A stretch of 64,000 nucleotides of DNA, taken from positions 21,771,001 to 21,835,000 of the forward strand of contig CM076141.1 in the NCBI GenBank assembly GCA_038025085.1, read 5' to 3'. The stretch comes from Tetragonia tetragonoides. Lineage: Eukaryota; Streptophyta; Magnoliopsida; Caryophyllales; Aizoaceae. The notes beneath the pieces were generated by a model, which was given only the letters and a program-made list of their open reading frames with translations, was not told where the DNA came from and ran no database searches. This document shows positions 57,240 through 64,000 of the stretch, piece by piece. The first letter of the stretch is position 1, and every line of letters starts with the position of its first letter. The position numbers and the translations under genes were made by a program.

Positions 57240-57470
57240 TCCCCAATATCCAAAAAATCCCAATGACCCAATGTCCCAATATCCAAAAAATCCCAATGAC
57301 CCGATTTCCCAATATCCCAAAAACCCCAATGACCCGATGTCCTAATATCCACAAAAAATCCCAATGACCCAATGTCTCAAAGTCCCAATATCCCAAAGTC
57401 ACAAATGTCCCAATGTCCCAACGTCCCAAATGTCCCAATGTCTCAAATGTCCCAATGTCCCAAATTCGGG
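57240..57470 (+). repeat. Short-unit minisatellite in element C 3'UTR
   Basis: Irregular array of TCCCAATG/TCCCAATA/AAAATCCCAATGACC units. It is barely present in B (34145-34240) and absent in A, so it expanded recently. Repetitive minus-strand frames rich in GHWDF/WILG are by-products. Confidence 0.9.
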
Positions 57471-57755
57471 TCAGTCAATGATCACTTAAACTATTGCAGT
57501 TAAACTGTCCTTCTGCGAGGTCACAAATTTTTGGGTCAGTCAATGGTCGCTTAAGCTACTACGGTTAAACTGTCCTTCTGCGAGGTCACAATTTAGGGTC
57601 AGTCAATGATCGCTTAAGCTATTGCAGTTAAACTGTCCTTCTACGAGGTTAGTTATTTTGTGTCAGTCAATGATTGCTTAAACTGTTGGAGTTATACTGT
57701 CCATTATTTTTTATATGTTTCAGTCAATGATTGCTTAAATTATTGCATTTAAACT
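57468..57755 (+). repeat. 63-65-bp tandem repeat in element C 3'UTR (5 units)
   Basis: Units at 57468, 57533, 57596, 57660 and 57717 sharing GTCAGTCAATG and GTTAAACTGTCC with the 66-bp repeat of A. Confidence 0.92.
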
Positions 57756-58292
57756 GTTCACATGTTTTAAGCATTTTAAAGCCGTCGTTTTGATCGCGCA
57801 GTCTCGTCAACCTTTTCGTTTCTTGTGCCGGGACAGAATCTCGGCACCCGCCGAATGGTGGTTAGTCACTGTTTGCTCAGAATAAAGCATTTATACTATT
57901 CACTCTCACCAGTGTTACTTCCCATTTACAGCCGTTATATTTAATTGCGTTATCTCGTTGACTTTTTCGTTTGTCGTACAGGGACGAAATCTCGACGCCC
58001 GCCGAGCGGTGTTTAGTCACTGTTTGTCGAAGCACTCTACGTTGATCATTCTCAAAGTATTACTAACTTTTTCATTCACTCTGAATGCAGGTCCCCAGCT
58101 GACGTTTAGACCATTTATTAGCGGTGTTCTATCCTGCTAACCATAACTTTTTCTTCTCACAACCCAGGTTTGTCTTCATATGCATACATACTGTACAATC
58201 TCACACATTGTGTGCACATCAGTGTCCTGCATGTCGCTTTCGGAATACTTTGATCTTCGCTTTTACTCAAGCTCGATCAAAGTGGGGGCTTC

Positions 58293-59558
58293 TGTAGACG
58301 CCTAAAAAGCGCCTTCAGATTTCTCCGCAAAAGCCCGATGATGAAAGGAGTAACTTATAAACCTGAACGCTATTTTGCTTTAATAGTTAAGATATGGTCT
58401 CAGGTTTTTTCTCTAAACACTCCTTTATTCCTGTCCCATTCAAAAGCCCCATTCAAGAGCTTTCCAGCGACACCTCTCATGACTCTTTTCGACTCCCGGT
58501 CGCCAAGTTGCGAATCAGGGGTAGAACCGTCTTTTATCGCTCAAGGGTAAAACGGTCATTTCATATTTTTCGGAACACTAAAATTCCTCCGGAAAATTAA
58601 AATAGACTGGATATCGTCATTATGACGACATCCAGCTGGCAGCTGATAGCCGTCATGGGCCTGGATTAAAACCTAGGGCCGCTAGCGGCGCTGACTCAGC
58701 CTCAAGCCCGACTATTTTTTCAAGCCCAATTCGAAAATTCGGCTCTTTTCAGCCGTCCAACCCTACTTCCCACGCCTATAAATACGACCCTCCTCCCTCA
58801 GTTCAAATAACACAGTCTACAGTTGACAACCTCTATTCTCAGTAGTATTGAGTCTGAGCTTCCCCCTCTTTCTTCGAAACTTGAGATCTTATCTTTTCTA
58901 TTCTAGTCAAACATAGCCTACAGTTCAGGTACTAACTCCTGAGGGCTCAAATTAAATTACTTGCCTAATTTTTTATTTTCTAGTAGTCATAATGTAGATA
59001 TCATGCTAGAATAACGTTTTTATTGCTTCCTAAATATTGTCCTTCCAAGCATGTCTAGTCGTTGTAATGCTCAATTTGCCAATCGAATGCATGTCTAAAC
59101 AAGGGTTAAAAATAAATGTTGTGATGCTTGTGATGAACCAATTAATAGTCTAAGTCTAGCTTGTTAATCCGCTTTGTGTGGGAATCATGTCTTTAAATTA
59201 TTAAGCAAACTTGAGTTAGTAGAGGCCGTTATAAACCGGGCGAGTTGGGTATCTAACACCTTCCCACCTCGTAACTTCGCCCCCGAACCCTTTTTTCTTG
59301 GGTACTCATATGTCTTTCTAAAAACATGATCAGTTCACTTATCGCGCTATTGGGTTGTCCCTTCGGATTGTCCCTTCGGTTTGTCCCTTCGATAAAACGC
59401 CGATAGCATATTTGTGACCTCTTTAATGGTTTTTATTCAATTCAAGTCTTTAAAAAATCTTTTTTAACTCGATGGTCCCTTAAACTTATCTAAAGCCCCC
59501 AACTTACAAATTTTCTATAAGGACGCACTACGTGGCATAGAAATTCCGGGTCCTTACA
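58293..59558 (+). repeat. Element C 3' LTR
   Basis: 1266 bp. Palindrome 58608-58634, CCGCTAGCGG 58679-58688, TATAAATA 58777-58784, polypurine tract just upstream (58279-58292). Confidence 0.94.
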
Positions 59559-59563
59559 TTATC

Positions 59564-59807
59564 AGCCCCCGGTTCCTGCTCCTATGATGCCTACCATGCC
59601 TCCTCGTTCTTCGTGGGGTATGACTCGAGCTTTGTTGGGGAAGGGAGTTCATATTAGGAGCCTGCCCGACATTCCTCATTTGACCCTAGCTAGGTTGCGG
59701 TGTCTATTTTTAGTGATGATGGTCGGAAGTCGGAGGACCATTTTGAGGTGCCCCGTACGGATGATGATGCGGGGGATGGCGGTTTTTATGATAAGGTATT
59801 TGTGTGA
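59564..59807 (+). pseudogene. PMD-like gene 2, 3' end (after insertion C)
   Basis: Continues the Pro/Tyr-rich tail (QPPVPAPMMPTMPPRSSWGY) directly from 46377 and ends with an acidic DDAGDGGFYDKVFV before TGA at 59805-59807. A stop at about 59653 and a small frameshift are present. The match to copy 2 (63846-64000) defines the join. Confidence 0.6.
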
Positions 59808-60480
59808 AATACATTTGAACATTTGTATTGAACAAAACATTCGGACTTTGTGCTTGTGAAAATTGTCAGCTTATTTATTGGTCCCTGTACATAATTAGGC
59901 TAATGCAAATGCACAACTAGTCAGGCAAAAGCGCAAGTAATAGCGACTTAGCAAAAAATGGTACGACGAAAAAGCAAAAATTGGCTTACCCTATCCCCCC
60001 TTAAAATCAAGAAAAAAAAGGAGGGGTGAAAATGAAATGAAAATAATAAATAGAAAGGGATTAATAAAAAAAGATGATAAAAGAGAGAAAAGATGATAAT
60101 CAGAAAAAAAAAAAAAAAAATAAAATAAAAAAAAAAATAAAATAAAAAAATAAAAAAAAATGAAATAAGGAAATTGTGGAGTTTTCATTAATTTTAGGAA
60201 AATTATACAAAGAGGAAAGAATAGAAAAAATAAGAAAAGTAGTAATATTTGAGTCCAAAACGGTTAAAGAAAGTCTCCAAAACCGGAAAAAGGGAGTTGT
60301 CTCGAGAAAACCGTCCGACGGCAGACGGGAGCAGTTCAGTGGCACCCACTGAGGAGCGGGAAAGAAAGAAGGGCCGCCAGGCTCCAGCGGCTGACCACTA
60401 GGGCTCAGCGGCATGCCGTTGGTGCTCAGCGGTGTGCCGCTGGGCCTACGCTACACTATCTAGCACCGCTGAGCCTTCAG
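59808..60480. other. Non-coding, A-rich stretch and GC-rich module
   Basis: 59990-60180 is an A-rich simple-sequence block (AAAATAAAAA-type). 60300-60480 holds many GCGGC/GCCGC half-sites (CAGCGGCTGACC, CTCAGCGGCATGCCG). No gene. Confidence 0.6.
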
Positions 60481-61132
60481 CCGCTGAACCATGGGACCCT
60501 TAGGATGGTTAACCTGGATGTTCTAATCGAACGGGACTAGTAGAATTGGAATTGCTCTTCAATCTTGGGAGCTAGGTTTAGTGCAATGGCTTGCTTGAAT
60601 CTTCGAATTTTAAATTCTCTATGATTTAGGGTTTTTGTGCTCTCAAATTGCTTTCAAAATTATAAATTGACCAACCTCTCTCAAAAGAGGGTGAAAGGGA
60701 GTATTTATAGAGTTAGGGGACAAAATCAGGGACCTAGGGCTGCAGCCCCGGCGTCAAACTCGACCCAGCCAGAAAATCAAGCCCAGCGGCTGCCGCTGAA
60801 GCTCAGTAAATTTTTGACTTTTTGTGCTCAGTAAACTACGAAAATGCCCTTGGGCTGACCCAGGGGGTCGGGATCGAGCGGTTTTGACCCAAATCTTCAA
60901 GACGCGATATCTCTTCATCCGGGAGCCTGATTGAGGCAAGGTCAAAGGCGTTGGAATCCTTATAACAAGGGCTATCCAAAGAATGAGGTTTCAAGGAATT
61001 TGGTCTTGATTTCCGAGGAATGTCCTTTTCTACTTACGTCCATGTTAATCCATTTCTCTCTCCAAGGATTTTCTCTCTGCAATTTGCTCTAACATAAGCA
61101 TTTAAAAAAAAAAACATTGCATGCAGTTTTTA
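60480..61132 (-). mobile_element. LTR remnant of the E type, minus orientation
   Basis: 60500-60665 matches 30065-30239. A minus-strand TATA (complement of TATTTATAGAG, about 60700-60710) has GC modules (CAGCGGCTGCCGCTGAAG, about 60782-60800) on its upstream side, the same order as LTRs A-C. The U3 edge meets the inverted segment at 61133. Confidence 0.6.
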
Positions 61133-61249
61133 GCAAATACTTTGACCTTCGCTTTCACAAGCTCGGCCAAAGTGGGGGCTTCTGTAGACACCCTAATTGG
61201 TGGGTGTTTTTAAAAACTGCATGCAATGTTCTTTTTTAAAATGCTCATT
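61097..61249. repeat. Inverted repeat around a polypurine-tract/LTR-start segment
   Basis: Arms of about 36 nt (ACATTGCATGCAGTTTTTA near 61114-61131 and its complement near 61209-61226, plus A/T-rich outer parts) enclose GGCCAAAGTGGGGGCTTC (61164-61181) followed by TGTAGACACCC, a canonical polypurine tract and LTR start in plus orientation although the adjacent LTR is minus. Confidence 0.75.
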
Positions 61250-61372
61250 CTTGGATTTCTCACAAATTTGGGGTGAATTTGGGAGTGGGTTTTTGAAACC
61301 CTTGGAGAGAGAAAATTCGAAATTCTCCATTTTTGCTTGTTTGTTTCTGCTTGCTTATTCATCCTTCTTCCA

Positions 61373-64000
61373 TGGCTCCAAAATTGGGAAAGAGGAGGAG
61401 TAAGAGGGCCGAGGTGAGGGAGGAGGTCGAGGAAATCGACATTTTCACCAAGGCTTTTCGACCTTATATGAAGCTTTCAAAGAGGAAGCCCAATGTGGCT
61501 TTTATTCAAGATCGATACACCTGGTCGGATAGGATGCCCGGCATTGTTTGGGGATCGATCGAAATTGCTTTTCTGACCGGTGACTCATTTGATTTCTCGA
61601 GCATCCAAGTTCATAGTAAGTCCTCAAACTTTTGAATTCATAGTTTTATGCATTGAATTTGGAGTTTATATGCTTGCCTTGAATAGAAATTGTATAGAAT
61701 TTGTATGCAATTATCAAGCTTGTAGCGCATGTGATCTTGCGCGGCTTGAACTAACATAGAAACATGCTTAGGATTGAACATTTGGTTGAAATGTGAACCT
61801 AATAAGAAAGGTGAACTTGATCATAGGAACCTGATGGGAATTTGAAGGCCCATGGAAACTATGCCTATTCTGTTAAGCTTTTCAAAACGTTGCCAAAACA
61901 GGTGCAAGATGCGGTATTGAATACGGGGTTTGGGGCCCTTTTGAAAGCGGCAGACTCGGTGGAGCGAGTCAAGAGATGTATTGTACGGCTGTCTTTGGAG
62001 CGTTTTTGGGAGACTTGCAATACGTTCCACTTCCCTAATGGGGAAATGATGATTACCCTTCGGAGTTTTCTATGTTGACTGGGGTACCTTGCGTGGGTAC
62101 GCCCATTGTTTATGACGTTTCTATTTGGAAAAGTAAGACGGAGTTGGTGGAGCTTTTCGGCCCTTGGGAGAACACTTGGGGCCACCACTACCGTTCTTTC
62201 AGCGATCTTTTCACGGCTTTAAAGGACCCGACGTACAAGAGAAGTACCTCGGTGGAGAAAAAGGCGAGGATGTTTACCGCCTACCTCCTTGCTACCACTA
62301 TCTTTAGTGATAAGGGGGACCGCATTCATGCCATCTACCTACCGAGTCTGCTTGACTGGGATTGAGTGAGAGAGTACAACTGGGGGCTGCCGGGATACAC
62401 CAACCTCTTGAGATGCATGCGGTACGCCTGCCGCGTGAACGATGAGGGATACAAGCAGGCGAACCTTCCTGCGGTGAGCTTGTGCGGCTTTTGGAAGGTT
62501 TTATAGGTGCATTTTCTTACCTTTGTATTTGCTTTGCATGATTTAAGTGTGCGGTGTTTAATTTCATTTTTGAATGTAACCTTGGTTCTTTGAGCATTTC
62601 CCTGAGTTGGCGCCTACGGGCTGGGCCTTGGATTTCCAGGTTTGTAGGGCATGGCGCCATAGGGGTCCGGCGCCTCTGCACACTTTTCAGCAGTTTAGAG
62701 AGGCTCTCCAGCGCATTGACTGGCACAAGGTAAAAATATTTGCTTTTGTTGTATGGATTGCATTTCTTGGTGTGAAAATATCTTATGTTGCATGCTTGTG
62801 CAGATCGACTACTTCCCATGGGCGAAGTATCATGGGTCGGATACGGACGCCATCTTCACTTCTAGGGCGGTGGATAGATCCTGATTGCGGGCCCGTCCTC
62901 CTTGGAGTGGTATCTAGGGGAGCGGATTTTCCGCCAGGTTTATCTTGACTTGGTGGGTCCTAGGATTCCTTTGGATCCTCCCTCGTCCATGCTTCTGGTG
63001 AGGTGCTTGTCTCGCGAGCAGGTTGCGGAGGCCATGGTCCGCTCAAATGCTATGCGGTATTTGAGGGAGCCCTCGGAGGACCATGCAGGGCACTATGAGC
63101 AGTTCCGCCGTCATCGCCTCATGCCTTAATTTGTGGGCTTGAAGGTAAGAATTTATACTTGATATTAAATGCCTCTTGCCTTGTTGATACTAACCCACTT
63201 TGCTTTTGTAGGAACCTCGGGTTGATGACATCGAGGTGGATGTCCCGGATATGCAGGTCTGAGGCTGGGGTTATGGCGAGAAGGAGTGCTGGGGAGAGAT
63301 CCCTATGACAGAGGATCTTGATGAGGATAATCAGGGCCTTCCTCCTCTCGTTGGGCATCCAGGGGTAAATTCGTAATTTACCCAAGTGTGAAATGTCTTG
63401 CTTCATTATATGCTCGTACTAACTTTTCTTTTGTGTAGCTTGATCGTGAGCAGACCGGAAAGGTCTTCAAGATCATGCATGCCATGAATTCATGGATATC
63501 CAGAGCCCTTTCGAAGGGTACTTGTTCAAGAGATGATTTGGACAAGGTAAACTTCCATTTGCATTTTCAAAGTTGCATGCTTTGAGAATGTGGGATGCAG
63601 GTTGAGCACCGTCGACTCCTTCCTCCTAGGTTACGATAGATGGTGCTATTGGATGACGAGGGTGTGAGCTCTCCCGAGCGTAGTCCTTCACACGAGAGGA
63701 GCCTTCGGAGGGAGAGTCCTAGGAGTGATAGGGGTGCCTGTACATCGGTCGGATCGCCCTTGTGGGAGTAGGATGACTCCGTATGTGGAGCCTACTCCTA
63801 TGCAAGTGCCGATGTATCCTCCTTCGTATGGCGGCCTTTATTATCAGCCCCCTGTTCCTGCTTCTATGGTCATACCTCCTCGTTTTTCGTGGGGGTATCA
63901 CTCGAGCTATGCTGGGGAAGGGAGTTCATATCAGGAGCCTGCCCGACATTTCTCATTTGACCCTAGCCAGGTTGTTGCGTCAATTTTTGGTGATGAGGTG
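61373..64000 (+). pseudogene. PMD-like gene 2, second copy (no insertions), runs off the window
   Basis: Seven exons inferred from matching junctions: 61373-61615, 61827-~62504, 62595-62729, 62804-63144, 63212-63364, 63439-63546, 63601 onward, with GTAAGT/GTAAA-type donors and CAG/TAG acceptors. Starts MAPKLGKRRSKRAEVREEVE. Motifs: LFKTLPKQVQDAVLNTGFG, LSLERFWETCNTFHFPNGEM, YNWGLPGYTNLLRCMRYACR, APTGWALDFQVCRAWRHRGP, YLGERIFRQVYLDLVGPRIP and an Arg/Ser-rich tail (63660-63760). Stops at 62363 and 63127 and a frameshift near 62878 disable it. It carries the unoccupied target sites of B (62180-62184) and C (63841-63845). It lies antisense to the minus LTR at 60480, like the antisense genes in B and C. 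Confidence 0.65.

Larger units (their letters stand above)
46378..59558 (+). mobile_element. LTR retrotransposon C (Tat/Ogre/Retand-like) inserted in gene 2
   Basis: 13.2 kb, plus-oriented. LTRs 46378-47647 and 58293-59558. Flanks TTATT (46373-46377) and TTATC (59559-59563); the uninterrupted copy reads TTATC at 63841-63845, which confirms the target site. Interior: leader, gag, integrase, then two minus-strand antisense genes and 3'UTR repeats. Protease, RT and RNase H are missing between gag (ends about 49918) and integrase (from about 50500). Confidence 0.93.

Noticed and set aside
57119..57438. Minus-strand repetitive proteins rich in GHWD and WILG
   Set aside because: By-products of the TCCCAATG minisatellite, with no start context.

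Overview
The window is plant nuclear DNA, most likely from a eudicot. The evidence is the repeat content: AT-rich sequence holding Ty3/gypsy LTR retrotransposons of the Tat/Ogre/Retand type, a tRNA-iMet-primed gag-only element, a CACTA transposon with the TIR CACTACAAGAAAA, a hAT element with an 8-bp duplication, and plant-mobile-domain (PMD)-like spliced genes. I cannot name the species. I see no ordinary single-copy host gene, rRNA, tRNA or CRISPR array. Every coding sequence shows stops, frameshifts or deletions, so this is an old nested transposon cluster.

Layout. (1) 1-7040: a minus-strand spliced gene remnant (gypsy-type Transposase_28-like) and an LTR-like block. The block is split by a composite gag-only element (2444-6179, target duplication CAAAG) that starts with an extra, inverted LTR. 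(2) 7041-15050: a plus-strand PMD-like gene remnant with its own TATA box, split by a CACTA element (9327-13673) that itself contains a hAT element (12168-13060). (3) 15125-29430: a minus-strand Tat-type gag-pol remnant ('E'), split inside its integrase by LTR element 'A' (16254-24249, duplication CCCTC). (4) 29430-30239: LTR remnant of E. (5) 31261-59807: one plus-strand PMD-like gene ('gene 2') split by two full-length relatives of A: 'B' (32059-44654, minus) and 'C' (46378-59558, plus). (6) 60480-64000: another minus-strand LTR remnant followed by a second copy of gene 2, which has neither insertion and so serves as the empty-site reference.

How the parts relate. A, B and C share LTR ends (TGTAGACGCC...GGTCCTTACA), the primer site TGGCGAC..., a U3 palindrome, GC-rich promoter modules around CCGCTAGCGG, and 3'UTR tandem repeats. 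B and C each carry two genes antisense to gag-pol, between integrase and the 3' LTR, with TATA boxes, splice-like junctions and AATAAA signals. The decamer CCGCTAGCGG lies upstream of the TATA box in all six LTRs and also in promoters of these antisense genes. This suggests that the sense (LTR) and antisense promoters are controlled by one shared cis module. E/PMD gene 1 and gene 2 fit the same plan, so much of the window looks like a tandem array of elements sharing LTRs. B lacks the integrase core and C lacks RT/RNase H; neither is autonomous.
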